Assembly: GCF_013248905.1 (NCBI RefSeq)
Contig: NZ_JABRVS010000001.1
Coordinates: forward strand, 3,906,001 to 3,970,000
Direction: 5' to 3'
Length of the DNA stretch: 64,000 nucleotides
From: Shewanella sp. VB17
GTDB lineage: Bacteria; Pseudomonadota; Gammaproteobacteria; Enterobacterales; Shewanellaceae
Position numbers and translations under genes: made by a program. Shown here piece after piece: positions 8,742-18,305 of this stretch (position 1 is its first letter; each line of letters starts with the position of its first letter). Below the pieces are notes generated by a model. That model saw only the letters and a list, made by a program, of their open reading frames with translations, was not told the DNA's origin and ran no database searches.

Positions 8742-10541
8742 CTATGCCAAATCTAATAATTGATGACCAACGGAAACAGAGTCCCCCTCTTTAACCCAGA
8801 TGTTATTGATCACGCCATCAGCTTCTGCACGTATTTCCGTTTCCATCTTCATCGCTTCTAATATAATCACCACATCGCCTTCATTCACAGCATCACCCAC
8901 AACGACATTGACTTGAAAAATATTTCCTGACAGAGGTGAATTCATCGATAGTTTGGTAGCACTACCTTTTGTTATGTCCGTATGTGATGCCACTGGTGAC
9001 GTAAAAGTTTCCCCTTTTTTCACTGGACATATTTCATTGATATTTCCCCCTTGTGATACCTCAACAACAAAGCTCTGGCCTTGTACATTCACGGTATAAG
9101 TTTCAATGCCACGATCTTGAGATGCGGTATTTTGAGGTTCGATCTTAGGATCCAATGTTGGCTTTGGTTCAAAAGTATTAGGATTATTTCTATTCTTAAT
9201 AAATTTCAACCCTATTTGTGGAAACAATGCATAAGTTAGTACATCCTCAGACAACTCTTGAGCTAACTCAAGCTTCTCTTCATCGGCTTTAGCTATTAAC
9301 TCTTGGGTTAACTTGGCTAATTCTGGTAAAAGTAAATCTGCCGGACGACAAGTAATAGCCTCACCACCATTGAGCACCTTAGCTTGCAACTCCAAATTCA
9401 CCGGAGCTGGTGTCGCACCATATTCACCTTTTAATACACCTTCAGTCTCCTTTGTTAATGTTTTATATCGCTCCCCCGTCAACACATTAATGACTGCTTG
9501 AGTTCCCACTATCTGCGATGTCGGCGTCACTAATGGAAGAAAGCCGAGATCTTCGCGCACCCTAGGTATCTCTTCGAGGACTAAATCTAACTTATCGATT
9601 GCTTGCTGTTCTTTTAATTGTATTTCAAGGTTAGTTAACATCCCACCCGGTACTTGAGCACGTAAAATACGAGAATCAATTCCTTTTAACTCTCCTTCAA
9701 ACTGAGCATACTTCTTACGAACGTCTCTAAAATACGCTGAGATATCCTCGAGCAAAGCCATATCGTAGCCTGTTGCTCTATCTGTATCTTCAACCATAGC
9801 AACTAACGTTTCTGTCGCGCTGTGGCCGTACGTTTGGCTCATGGATGAAATAGCGGTATCGAGAACATCGATCCCTGCCTCAATGGCTTTTTGATATGTC
9901 GCAGTACTTAGGCCTGTCGTGGCATGACAATGCATAGAAACGATAAGGTCTGTTTGAGATTTAATTTGGCTTATCATGTCAAATGCATCAAAAGGCTTAA
10001 GTAAGCCAGCCATATCCTTGATACATATAGAGTGACATCCCATGTCCTCAAGACGTTTAGCCATATCAACCCAAGTATCTATATTGTGCACAGGACTTTG
10101 GGTGTAAGAAATTGTCCCCTGAGCATGCCCTCCGACTTCAACGACTGACTTTACCGCGACAGCTAAATTACGCACATCATTCATCGCATCAAATATACGA
10201 AATATATCCACACCATTGCTATGTGCACGTTCAACAAACTTATATACAAGATCATCAGCATAATGACGATAACCTAAAAGATTTTGCCCACGTAATAACA
10301 TTTGTTGTGGTGTATTTGGCATTGCCTTTTTTAACTCTCGGATCCGTTCCCATGGATCTTCACCTAAATAACGGATACAAGAATCAAATGTCGCTCCCCC
10401 CCATGACTCTAAAGACCAAAAACCCACTTTATCCAATAATGATGCGATAGGCAGCATATCTTCAGTTCGAAGACGAGTGGCCAGAATTGATTGGTGTGCA
10501 TCTCTTAAAACAACATCGGTTAACGCTAATGGCTTACTCAT
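8742..10541 (-). CDS. oadA: Oxaloacetate decarboxylase alpha subunit
   Basis: Cytoplasmic carboxyltransferase and biotin carrier subunit; it moves the carboxyl group of oxaloacetate to its own biotin, leaving pyruvate. The N-terminal TIM barrel (roughly residues 1-300) begins with TDVVLRDAHQSILATRLRTEDM and has the metal-ligand segment MHCHATTGL. A conserved carboxylase domain follows, then a Pro-rich linker near residues 455-470. The biotinyl domain ends the protein with EAMKME, where Lys565 is the biotinylation site. The length of 599 residues is typical. Between oadG and oadB in one operon, with an AGGAATG ribosome site. Confidence 0.96.
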   Translation of the reverse strand: MSKPLALTDVVLRDAHQSILATRLRTEDMLPIASLLDKVGFWSLESWGGATFDSCIRYLGEDPWERIRELKKAMPNTPQQMLLRGQNLLGYRHYADDLVYKFVERAHSNGVDIFRIFDAMNDVRNLAVAVKSVVEVGGHAQGTISYTQSPVHNIDTWVDMAKRLEDMGCHSICIKDMAGLLKPFDAFDMISQIKSQTDLIVSMHCHATTGLSTATYQKAIEAGIDVLDTAISSMSQTYGHSATETLVAMVEDTDRATGYDMALLEDISAYFRDVRKKYAQFEGELKGIDSRILRAQVPGGMLTNLEIQLKEQQAIDKLDLVLEEIPRVREDLGFLPLVTPTSQIVGTQAVINVLTGERYKTLTKETEGVLKGEYGATPAPVNLELQAKVLNGGEAITCRPADLLLPELAKLTQELIAKADEEKLELAQELSEDVLTYALFPQIGLKFIKNRNNPNTFEPKPTLDPKIEPQNTASQDRGIETYTVNVQGQSFVVEVSQGGNINEICPVKKGETFTSPVASHTDITKGSATKLSMNSPLSGNIFQVNVVVGDAVNEGDVVIILEAMKMETEIRAEADGVINNIWVKEGDSVSVGHQLLDLA

Positions 10542-10562
10542 AGAACATTCCTACTCTTATTA

Positions 10563-10808
10563 TTATAATTGTGCTCGATATTGTTGAATAGCCACAGTAA
10601 TGGCTGCAACTATTTTGGGATCAATATCCTGGTTGTTAACATCAACTCTATCTTTGATCACAGCTTTAGCGGATACAGGCAATGGAGCAAATTTCCATGC
10701 CACCAATTTAATCGCTAAAATCAGTATCATTAAAAAAACAAACACCAAACTCATGCCTAAAAGCATGATGCCAAACGATACAACAATTTGTTCTGATATC
10801 GAGTCCAT
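10563..10808 (-). CDS. oadG: Oxaloacetate decarboxylase gamma subunit
   Basis: Small membrane anchor that holds the alpha and beta subunits together and, in known enzymes, binds zinc. From the ATG at 10808, which follows an AAAGAGGATGAT ribosome site, the protein has 81 residues: one transmembrane helix (SFGIMLLGMSLVFVFLMILI) and a C-terminal tail DPKIVAAITVAIQQYRAQ, typical of OadG. The open frame runs upstream to 10991, but that part shows no homology-like features and is probably leader sequence. First gene of the operon. Confidence 0.92.
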   Translation of the reverse strand: MDSISEQIVVSFGIMLLGMSLVFVFLMILILAIKLVAWKFAPLPVSAKAVIKDRVDVNNQDIDPKIVAAITVAIQQYRAQL

Positions 10809-11603
10809 ATCATCCTCTTTAATTAGGCTACTTTGTGAAGCATTTACCATGTCACCGACTTTCAATAAACTTAGTTCTACATCATATCTAGGAAAACAAT
10901 TTTTATTCGTCATGACAATAAAACACCTCATTGTGACAATTAAATTTGTTAAGGATATAAATTTATTCGCACCTGCTATAGCCGAAAACAATGATCAAGT
11001 TCTAACAAAATAGCGTATCAATTGTAAATTGGTCATACCAAATAAAAATAGATCTACCACTAGGAAATGCATTATTCACAAAATAAATGACAATTTATTG
11101 GATAATAAATAGAACCCAAACGATTTAAAATCACTTCGTTAATAAAAATCACACAAATCAGATGGGATTCATTCTAATGAAAAGAATAGTAATATGGCAC
11201 AGTGGCACCCAATATCATTCTTAAGTATTGCATGACAAGGATCAGTGCTGTACTGCCAGTATTGAGGACATACACAAACTCATCCAAAATACTTATTTTA
11301 AATCAGCAATGGAGTAGCAAAATACGGCTGGACTAAAAGAGGGAGCTTACTCGATTATCAATATCACAACACCATAATGAGACTTGACAGTAACGCACTA
11401 TGAGCCAGATAAGAAGATACCATCAGATTGTGACTTTGAAGCCTAATATTTTTAAATAGATTGTATGTGTTTATATAGAGAGAGATGATATTGATGACTT
11501 GATATGATAGGTATTGTATATATATTTCACGTTAAGCGAGATCTAACACTTAGATATGTGTATATTTATTACGTATGATGAAAATTATCTATAATATTCA
11601 ATA
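10809..11603. other. Long AT-rich gap between oadG and the tRNA cluster
   Basis: About 800 bp. The part next to oadG must hold the operon promoter (oadG is read leftward). Open frames here are short or shadows, and I find no RNA gene. It is also the region downstream of the last tRNA; no clear T-run terminator is visible. Confidence 0.6.
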
Positions 11604-11680
11604 TGGTGCGGATGGGAGGAGTCGAACCTCCGACCGCCTGGTTCGTAGCCAGGTACTCTATCCAGCTGAGCTACATCCGC
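11604..11680 (-). tRNA. tRNA-Arg (ACG)
   Basis: 77 nt read on the reverse strand, GCGGATG acceptor to CATCCGC-A-CCA, with the CCA encoded. The anticodon loop reads CTACGAA (anticodon ACG, read as inosine after editing). Last of seven tRNAs transcribed leftward. Confidence 0.98.
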
Positions 11681-11759
11681 ATATACTGATTAACGTCTAC
11701 TTTTAAACCACAAAGTATTACAACAATGAATCAGGTGAGTGTAATAACTGATTCGATCA

Positions 11760-11853
<94 letters not shown>

Positions 11854-11865
11854 TAACGTGATAAA

Positions 11866-11942
11866 TGGTGCGGATGGGAGGAGTCGAACCTCCGACCGCC
11901 TGGTTCGTAGCCAGGTACTCTATCCAGCTGAGCTACATCCGC
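11866..11942 (-). tRNA. tRNA-Arg (ACG)
   Basis: A further copy of the 77-nt Arg-ACG gene with encoded CCA. With its left flank it starts the 150-bp tandem repeat series (gene starts at 11866, 12016 and 12166). Confidence 0.98.
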
Positions 11943-12015
11943 TCATTTATCTTTCTACTTGAACCTATAATATAGGTTATTTCACTTCCCGTTATGACTA
12001 ACAAAAAATAAAATG

Positions 12016-12092
12016 TGGTGCGGATGGGAGGAGTCGAACCTCCGACCGCCTGGTTCGTAGCCAGGTACTCTATCCAGCTGAGCTACATCCGC
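12016..12092 (-). tRNA. tRNA-Arg (ACG)
   Basis: Same 77-nt gene, exactly 150 bp from its neighbours on both sides. The spacer toward 11942 contains a short AACCTATA/TATAGGTT hairpin that could mark processing. Confidence 0.98.
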
Positions 12093-12165
12093 TAATTTAT
12101 CTTTCTATTTGCACCTACTAACATAGGCTATATCATTTTTCGTTATTACTAACAAAAATCAAATG

Positions 12166-12242
12166 TGGTGCGGATGGGAGGAGTCGAACCTCCGACCGCC
12201 TGGTTCGTAGCCAGGTACTCTATCCAGCTGAGCTACATCCGC
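12166..12242 (-). tRNA. tRNA-Arg (ACG)
   Basis: Same 77-nt gene; third member of the 150-bp tandem series. The spacer to the next gene (12243-12277) is short and unrelated. Confidence 0.98.
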
Positions 12243-12277
12243 AACGTGTTTCAATCAATTCCGTCATCTTACAAAAA

Positions 12278-12354
12278 TGGTGCGGATGGGAGGAGTCGAA
12301 CCTCCGACCGCCTGGTTCGTAGCCAGGTACTCTATCCAGCTGAGCTACATCCGC
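12278..12354 (-). tRNA. tRNA-Arg (ACG)
   Basis: Fifth Arg-ACG copy, with encoded CCA; second gene of the transcript after tRNA-Ser at 12376. Confidence 0.98.
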
Positions 12355-12373
12355 AACGTATTTGTCATTAAGA

Positions 12374-12467
<94 letters not shown>

Positions 12468-12481
12468 GTTTCTTGGCGCAC

Positions 12482-12509
12482 ATATTACTGTTTGAATAAA
12501 ATAAGTCAA
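12482..12509 (-). promoter_or_regulatory. Sigma-70 promoter of the tRNA cluster with GC-rich discriminator
   Basis: Reverse strand: TTGACT (-35, at 12504-12509), 16 bp, then TAATAT (-10, at 12482-12487), followed at once by GTGCGCC. A GC-rich discriminator after the -10 box is the hallmark of stable-RNA promoters shut down by ppGpp and DksA, which fits a tRNA operon. Confidence 0.75.
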
Positions 12510-12650
12510 ACCATTTCTTATAAAGGGTTGCTAACTGGGGTGTTTTTAAACAGATTAGACAAATAACGCTCGACTTAGAGATATTAGTGCATTATTTCCC
12601 TCAAAAGACGCACCAAAAAAAGATAACTATCTTCATTTTAAAAATAAAAA

Positions 12651-12674
12651 AACCAGTTAATTACTGGTTTTTTT
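12651..12674 (-). terminator. csrA terminator (works in both directions)
   Basis: Stem AACCAGT/ACTGGTT with a five-base loop, an A run on one side and a T run on the other. It lies 30 bp beyond the csrA stop. Confidence 0.8.
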
Positions 12675-12703
12675 ATCAGCTAATTTTTAAAGGTGGTATA
12701 AAA

Positions 12704-12901
12704 CTAAAAGTTACCACCTTCTGAAGTATTTCCAGCTTTCTCTGATTGAATACGCTGGTAGATCTCTTCACGATGTACTGAAACCTCTTTAGGTGCATTG
12801 ACACCGATACGCACTTGGTTGCCCTTAACGCCTAAAACAGTGACAGTTACTTCATCACCAATCATCAGTGTTTCACCAACACGACGAGTCAATATCAGCA
12901 T
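12704..12901 (-). CDS. csrA: Carbon storage regulator CsrA
   Basis: Post-transcriptional regulator that binds GGA motifs in mRNA leaders and controls translation and stability of carbon-storage, motility and biofilm messages. The 65-residue protein keeps the family's N-terminal MLILTRRVGETLMIGD, with the RNA-contacting Leu4 and Arg6/Arg7, and VSVHREEIYQRI with the second RNA-binding Arg44. The tail KAGNTSEGGNF is variable as in other family members. The ribosome site is itself AAAGGAG, a GGA motif, so self-repression is possible. It lies between the tRNA cluster and alaS, as in other gammaproteobacteria. BarA, at 35-38 kb, heads the cascade that controls CsrA through its antagonist small RNAs. 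Confidence 0.98.
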   Translation of the reverse strand: MLILTRRVGETLMIGDEVTVTVLGVKGNQVRIGVNAPKEVSVHREEIYQRIQSEKAGNTSEGGNF

Positions 12902-13055
12902 TCGTTTGCTCCTTTAATTCTAATCTTCTCTAAACGGCACTAATCCGTTATATGCTTATTACAAGGTTAGTACAAATTAATAGTACTCAACCTTAAAAAC
13001 ATCATTTTAATACGGTAGATTCACAATAAACCGTATTATACACCACTACTAGCCT

Positions 13056-13145
13056 GATACTAAAAACAAACCAGAAGCAGGTATAATACTATACTTGCTT
13101 TATACTAAAAATAAGTCTGAAGCAGTATAAATACTATCTACACTG
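13056..13145. repeat. Two degenerate 45-bp tandem repeats upstream of csrA
   Basis: Two copies beginning TACTAAAAA...GAAGCAG start 45 bp apart. The first contains a near-perfect 24-bp palindrome around GTATAATACTATAC. They lie in the 480-bp gap between alaS and csrA, which holds the csrA promoter region and no gene that I can support. Confidence 0.55.
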
Positions 13146-13384
13146 CAATTAACCTAGCATTAAAAGTTTAAAATCCCAAGGTTAAAGCTATTATTGTGTC
13201 ATAATAATGATATTATCAACAAAAACCCCACACAAAAACAACCCACCAATCACACAAGTTACGATATGCATTAGAACTTATAGTATACTTGCCTAACAAA
13301 AAAATGATTAATATAACTAAAAGTACAACAAAATAAACGCCTTAATGATTCAATCAAGGCACTTAAATACCATGCACTAATGTC

Positions 13385-16009
13385 TTAAACCAAACGCTCG
13401 GCAAGCCATGGTATTACTTTTTCTAACGCTAAATCCAAATATTCAGGCTGAGTTCCACCCGCTTGTGCCATATCTGGGCGTCCGCCACCTTTACCACCAA
13501 CTTGGGTTGCTATCGATGCCACCAACTCTCCCGCTTTGACCTTAGCGGTTAAATCTTTAGTGACACCCACAATTAAATTAACTTTAGCTTCTCCGCTAAT
13601 AGCAAGTACAACAATACCTGAGCCTAACTTTTGTTTAAGCTCGTCTTGTAAACCACGTAACGAACTGGCATCGACACCCACTAATTTTTTAACCAAAACG
13701 TTAACGCCATTAATTTTTTCAGCCTCACTGGCTAAATCTGCACTTGTTGCTGCGGCAAGTTTATCCTTAAGTTGAGATAACTCTTTTTCAAGCAGTTTGG
13801 TTCGTTCCAACTGAGCTTTAAGCTTAATAACAACTGATTGGTTGTCTGTTTTAAGCAATGTAGCAGCTTGATCTAATTCTGTTTTTTGCACTGCAATATA
13901 CTCCATCGCAGCAGCACCCGTTACCGCTTCAATACGACGTACACCAGCTGCAATACCACCTTCAGAGGTGATTTTAAACAAACCAATATCACCTGTGCGA
14001 CCAACATGGGTACCACCACAAAGTTCAATGGAGAAGTCCCCCATGGTTACAACGCGCACTTCATCTGTATATTTTTCACCAAAAAGTGCCATCGCTCCCT
14101 TCTCTTTGGCTTGCTCGATACCCATCACTTCTGTGCTTAATTTATGGTTATGACGGATCTGTGTGTTAACAAGATCTTCAACGGCCTTCAGCTCTTCAGG
14201 TTTCACACTTTCAAAATGAGAAAAGTCGAAGCGTAGCCTTTCAGAATCAACTAGAGAGCCTTTTTGACAAACATGAGTTCCCAGTAATTGGCGTAAGGAT
14301 TCGTGTAATAAGTGAGTAACAGAGTGATTTAATCCCGTTTGATGACGCAGCTTCTCATCGACCATAGCTTCGACAGTATCACCAATGGAAAGAGTACCTG
14401 AATTCAAACGTCCTTGATGACCAATAGCCTGTCCGTACTTTTGCGTATCTACAACGTTAAAATCAATACCTTTGGCAGTTAACAAACCTTTGTCACCACA
14501 TTGTCCACCCGATTCACCATAAAATGGTGTGCTATCGAGCACAATTACGCCATCTTCATCAAGATTCAAAGTATCTGTGAGCTCACCCGCTTTATAAATA
14601 GCAGTCACCTTACTTTGCGTTCTTAATTCGGTATAACCCGAAAAATGAGTCTCTTCATCAATTTTCAGCTTATCATTGTAATCGGTATCGAACTGGCCAG
14701 CAGCTTGAGCACGGCTTCTCTGCGCAGCCATCGCCATTTCAAACCCTACTTCATCAACGGTGATCTCACGCTCTCGGCATACATCTGCCGTCAAATCGAC
14801 AGGAAAACCATAAGTATCATAAAGCTTAAATGCGGTGTCGCCATCTAATACATTTCCTTTCAATTCATTCAAAGCTCCATCAAGAATGCCGAGACCACGC
14901 TCTAGAGTGCGCGCGAATTGCTCTTCTTCAGCTTTCAATGATTTTTCTACAATAGCCTGTGTCGTAATTAAACCTTTGGCGGCATCTCCCATCACTTCGA
15001 TAAGAGTCGGCACTAACTGATAAAAGAAAGAGTCTGTCGCCCCTAGCTTATTCCCGTGACGCACTGCTCGACGAATAATACGGCGAAGAACATATCCACG
15101 ACCTTCATTCGATGGCATCACACCATCAGCAATAAGGAAGGCGCAAGAACGAATATGATCTGAGATAACGCATAATGATTTATTTTTTAAATCTGTAACC
15201 TTCAAAATCTCAGCCGTTTTCTTAATCAAAGTTTGAAAGATATCAATTTCATAATTTGAATGCACTCCCTGCATAATGGCAGCAATACGCTCAATCCCCA
15301 TACCGGTATCGACTGACGGTTTTGGAAGCGGCAACATATCACCATTGGCTTGGCGATTGTATTGCATAAATACAATATTCCAGATCTCAATAAAACGGTC
15401 ACCATCTTCTTCTGCGGTACCAGGACGACCACCCCAAATGTGTTCACCATGATCATAAAAGATCTCAGAACAAGGACCACAAGGACCAGTATCACCCATC
15501 TGCCAGAAGTTATCAGACGCATATTCGGATCCTTTATTATCGCCAATACGGATCAGGTTTTCCGCTGGAACACCTATTTCCTGCGTCCAGATATTGTAGG
15601 CCTCATCATCAGTTTCATAGACAGTCACACACAAACGTTCTTTAGGAAGCTTCAACTCTTGAGTTAAAAAATCCCATGCAAATCCAATCGCTTCACGCTT
15701 AAAGTAATCACCAAAACTAAAATTACCTAGCATTTCAAAAAAAGTGTGATGACGAGCCGTATAACCCACGTTATCTAAATCATTGTGCTTACCACCCGCG
15801 CGTACACTACGCTGAGAAGAGGTTGCTCGAGTGTAACTCCGCTTGTCTTCTCCAAGAAATACATCTTTAAACTGGTTCATACCTGCATTAGTGAACAATA
15901 AGGTTGGATCATTAACAGGTACCAGTGAACTACTGTCTACAACCTGATGACCGTTAGTGCGGAAATACGCTAAGAAAGCACTTCTTAGCGCTGCAGTGGT
16001 TTGATACAT
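13385..16009 (-). CDS. alaS: Alanyl-tRNA synthetase
   Basis: Charges tRNA-Ala and hydrolyses mischarged Ser- and Gly-tRNA-Ala. The 874-residue protein has the class II catalytic core at the N-terminus (LRSAFLAYFRTNGHQVVDSSSLVP, with motif 2 in TSSQRSVRAGGKHND), a tRNA-recognition domain, the editing domain with HSVTHLLH and CGGTHV zinc ligands, and the C-Ala domain ending in the glycine-rich GGKGGGRPDMAQAGG. The start ATG follows AGGATGA. Unlike many Shewanella and Vibrio genomes, no aspartokinase gene separates it from csrA. Confidence 0.98.
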   Translation of the reverse strand: MYQTTAALRSAFLAYFRTNGHQVVDSSSLVPVNDPTLLFTNAGMNQFKDVFLGEDKRSYTRATSSQRSVRAGGKHNDLDNVGYTARHHTFFEMLGNFSFGDYFKREAIGFAWDFLTQELKLPKERLCVTVYETDDEAYNIWTQEIGVPAENLIRIGDNKGSEYASDNFWQMGDTGPCGPCSEIFYDHGEHIWGGRPGTAEEDGDRFIEIWNIVFMQYNRQANGDMLPLPKPSVDTGMGIERIAAIMQGVHSNYEIDIFQTLIKKTAEILKVTDLKNKSLCVISDHIRSCAFLIADGVMPSNEGRGYVLRRIIRRAVRHGNKLGATDSFFYQLVPTLIEVMGDAAKGLITTQAIVEKSLKAEEEQFARTLERGLGILDGALNELKGNVLDGDTAFKLYDTYGFPVDLTADVCREREITVDEVGFEMAMAAQRSRAQAAGQFDTDYNDKLKIDEETHFSGYTELRTQSKVTAIYKAGELTDTLNLDEDGVIVLDSTPFYGESGGQCGDKGLLTAKGIDFNVVDTQKYGQAIGHQGRLNSGTLSIGDTVEAMVDEKLRHQTGLNHSVTHLLHESLRQLLGTHVCQKGSLVDSERLRFDFSHFESVKPEELKAVEDLVNTQIRHNHKLSTEVMGIEQAKEKGAMALFGEKYTDEVRVVTMGDFSIELCGGTHVGRTGDIGLFKITSEGGIAAGVRRIEAVTGAAAMEYIAVQKTELDQAATLLKTDNQSVVIKLKAQLERTKLLEKELSQLKDKLAAATSADLASEAEKINGVNVLVKKLVGVDASSLRGLQDELKQKLGSGIVVLAISGEAKVNLIVGVTKDLTAKVKAGELVASIATQVGGKGGGRPDMAQAGGTQPEYLDLALEKVIPWLAERLV

Positions 16010-16174
16010 GAAATCATCCTGAATTAAGTTAAGCTAACAGTGAGTATTAAAATCACCAACATACTATCTAGCCGGACATTATAATCAGTCTATAGGATAA
16101 CAACCAGAAATTTAGAGTATGGAGAGATGGAAAAGAAATTAAGTTAGCAGTCTAAAGCACATTAAGCTGTAGAA

Positions 16175-16364
16175 TATACCCAAGTGACTTCAAGATCCAG
16201 CATGTCGAGAAGTGGCAGAGTTCAAGGGCGTTAATTGCTCCTCGGTAACGGCTCCTGCATTACGTTAGTGCAACCAACAAGGGAGCAACCATTGTCAAAT
16301 CGCTGCCTCATTCAACCATCTTATGTGAACTCAGCAATGAGCATTTTGAAGTGACTGGAGTATA
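16175..16364. mobile_element. MITE-like element, 190 bp
   Basis: Terminal inverted repeats of about 22 bp: the left one begins TATACCCAAGTGACTTCAAG (16175-16196), the right one is its complement with four changes (16343-16364). The inside has no open frame. Shorter relatives lie at 38597-38650 and 41743-41778. It fills much of the alaS-recX gap; a TA target duplication is possible, since both ends read TATA. Confidence 0.7.
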
Positions 16365-16449
16365 AGTTTTCGAGACAGTTAATTAACAAAACCAAATCAT
16401 GAGTAGCCATAAAAGTCATCATAATTTAGGCTCTGTTTAAACGTAATAT

Positions 16450-16896
16450 TCATTTATACAAGACATATTCTAACGCATAAGAGATCTGATCGTAAGCAAA
16501 GCCTTGGCCCAAGAGATAGCGAGTTCGCCTAACTTTATCTTTATGATCTTCTATCTGAATGTGACCATATTTCTTTAACGCTTTTTTCTGCGCAAGCTCA
16601 AACCAATCATAATCACAGCTATCCAGAGCAAGATTTATTTCATTTTTATCAAGCCCCTTTTGCGCCATAACTTGTCTAATCCGTGTTGGACCATGGCCCT
16701 TATTAACATGGCTTCTAATGAGCAATTCTGCATACCGCTTATCATCAAGAAATCCGCTAGATTCACATCTATCTAACGCTTTTTCAATCTCAACAGATTC
16801 AAAACCTTTCAATTTAAGCTTGCATTGAACTTCATGGCGAGAGTAATCGCGGCGCGCAAGTTGCGCAACCGCAAAATAATGTGCTGAATGATTCAT
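16450..16896 (-). CDS. recX: Regulatory protein RecX
   Basis: Small helical protein that binds RecA filaments and restrains their growth and activity. The 148-residue sequence has the three RecX helical repeats: AVAQLARRDYSRHEVQCKLKLKGF, then LDDKRYAELLIRSHVNKGHGPTRIRQVMAQKGL, then KKYGHIQIEDHKDKVRRTRYLLGQGFAYDQISYAL. It lies 21 bp after recA on the same strand, so it should be made by read-through of the SOS-controlled recA transcript. Confidence 0.95.
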   Translation of the reverse strand: MNHSAHYFAVAQLARRDYSRHEVQCKLKLKGFESVEIEKALDRCESSGFLDDKRYAELLIRSHVNKGHGPTRIRQVMAQKGLDKNEINLALDSCDYDWFELAQKKALKKYGHIQIEDHKDKVRRTRYLLGQGFAYDQISYALEYVLYK

Positions 16897-16917
16897 AACG
16901 ATAATTAATTCAGAAAA

Positions 16918-17979
16918 TTAAAATACTTCACCGGTTTCAAGATCAACATTTTCATCGCCGATACTTGAATCCGCAGCAGGAACAGCAGGCGTTAACAGCA
17001 TCGCTCTTAGCGCGGTATCGATTTCTTCAGCAATCATCGGGTTTTCAAGTAAATGTTTACCTGCATTTGCACGACCCTGACCAATTTTATCACCTTTATA
17101 GCTGTACCAAGCACCCGCTTTTTCAACCAATTTATGAGCCACGCCTAAGTCAACCAATTCACCAGTGCGATTAATTCCTTCACCATATAAAATTTGAAAT
17201 TCAGCCTGCTTAAATGGTGCTGCAATTTTGTTTTTAACCACTTTAACGCGAGTTTCATTACCAATGACTTCATCACGATCTTTAATCGCACCAATACGAC
17301 GAATATCAAGGCGTACAGAAGCATAAAACTTAAGTGCATTACCCCCTGTCGTTGTTTCTGGGTTACCGAACATAACACCAATCTTCATACGAATTTGGTT
17401 AATAAAGATTAACATGGTATTAGTTTGCTTAAGGTTACCGGCAAGTTTACGCATAGCTTGACTCATCATACGAGCAGCAAGCCCCATGTGCGAATCACCG
17501 ATTTCACCTTCGATTTCCGCTTTTGGCGTTAAAGCAGCGACGGAATCGACAACAATAATATCAACAGCACCTGAACGTGTTAATGCATCACAAATCTCTA
17601 ACGCCTGTTCACCAGTATCTGGCTGTGAGCAAAGCAAGTTATCAATATCAACACCGAGTTTCTTTGCATAAATAGGATCGAGAGCATGCTCTGCATCGAT
17701 AAATGCGCACACCTTACCTTCGCGCTGTGCAGCAGCTATCACTTCAAGCGTCAAGGTTGTTTTACCTGATGACTCAGGGCCATAAATTTCAACAATGCGA
17801 CCCATTGGAAGCCCACCAGCACCCAAGGCTACATCTAAAGAAAGTGAACCAGTAGAGATAGTTTCAACATCCATCGAACGGTTCTCGCCCAATTTCATAA
17901 TAGAGCCTTTACCGAATTGCTTTTCTATTTGGCCTAATACTGCGTTAAGTGCTTTCTCTTTGTTCGCGTCTATCTTCAT
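16918..17979 (-). CDS. recA: Recombinase RecA
   Basis: ATP-dependent strand-exchange protein and co-protease for LexA. The 353-residue protein shows the Walker A motif GPESSGKTT at residues 67-74 and onward, Walker B IIVVDSVAAL, the L1 loop EIEGEIGDSHMGLAARMMSQ, the L2 loop region with MKIGVMFGNPETTTGGNALKFYAS, and an acidic C-terminal tail. A perfect LexA box lies about 110 bp upstream. It is followed closely by recX, a standard SOS pair. Confidence 0.99.
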   Translation of the reverse strand: MKIDANKEKALNAVLGQIEKQFGKGSIMKLGENRSMDVETISTGSLSLDVALGAGGLPMGRIVEIYGPESSGKTTLTLEVIAAAQREGKVCAFIDAEHALDPIYAKKLGVDIDNLLCSQPDTGEQALEICDALTRSGAVDIIVVDSVAALTPKAEIEGEIGDSHMGLAARMMSQAMRKLAGNLKQTNTMLIFINQIRMKIGVMFGNPETTTGGNALKFYASVRLDIRRIGAIKDRDEVIGNETRVKVVKNKIAAPFKQAEFQILYGEGINRTGELVDLGVAHKLVEKAGAWYSYKGDKIGQGRANAGKHLLENPMIAEEIDTALRAMLLTPAVPAADSSIGDENVDLETGEVF

Positions 17980-18085
17980 TCCAGTATCCTCAGAGTCACA
18001 GCGATTACGCTGATTAAAAACTGTAATAGCTCCATCACTTCGTTAAAAGTGCTTTCAAAGAAGCTTCAATATGCAAACTAGTATA

Positions 18086-18101
18086 CTGTATAGTCATACA
18101 G
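18086..18101. promoter_or_regulatory. LexA box of recA
   Basis: CTGTATAGTCATACAG matches the gammaproteobacterial SOS box CTG-N10-CAG, with flanking TA on both sides. It sits about 107 bp upstream of the recA start in the recA-mutS divergent gap. Confidence 0.93.
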
Positions 18102-18305
18102 TATCAAGTGCTGTTCAAGATTATTTTTCTTCACTCATAATCACTCGATAATAAGTGCCTATTTAGACAGATATTATTCATTCGTATTTTTAATTAAAAT
18201 TAACGACTCATGATGAGAAAATATTGCTAATATTGGCGCCAACCTTTATGGCCACTAAACATTCATGCGGCCTATTAATACGTCAGAAAAGAGACCTGCT
18301 GTAGA

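Noticed and set aside
10600..11013. 137-codon frame antisense to oadG and upstream of it
   Set aside because: The true gene on the other strand has operon context and a good ribosome site; this frame has neither.
13056..13145. SOS-like sites in the alaS-csrA gap (ACTATAC/GTATA words)
   Set aside because: They do not contain CTG-N10-CAG; the symmetry is that of a degenerate tandem repeat.
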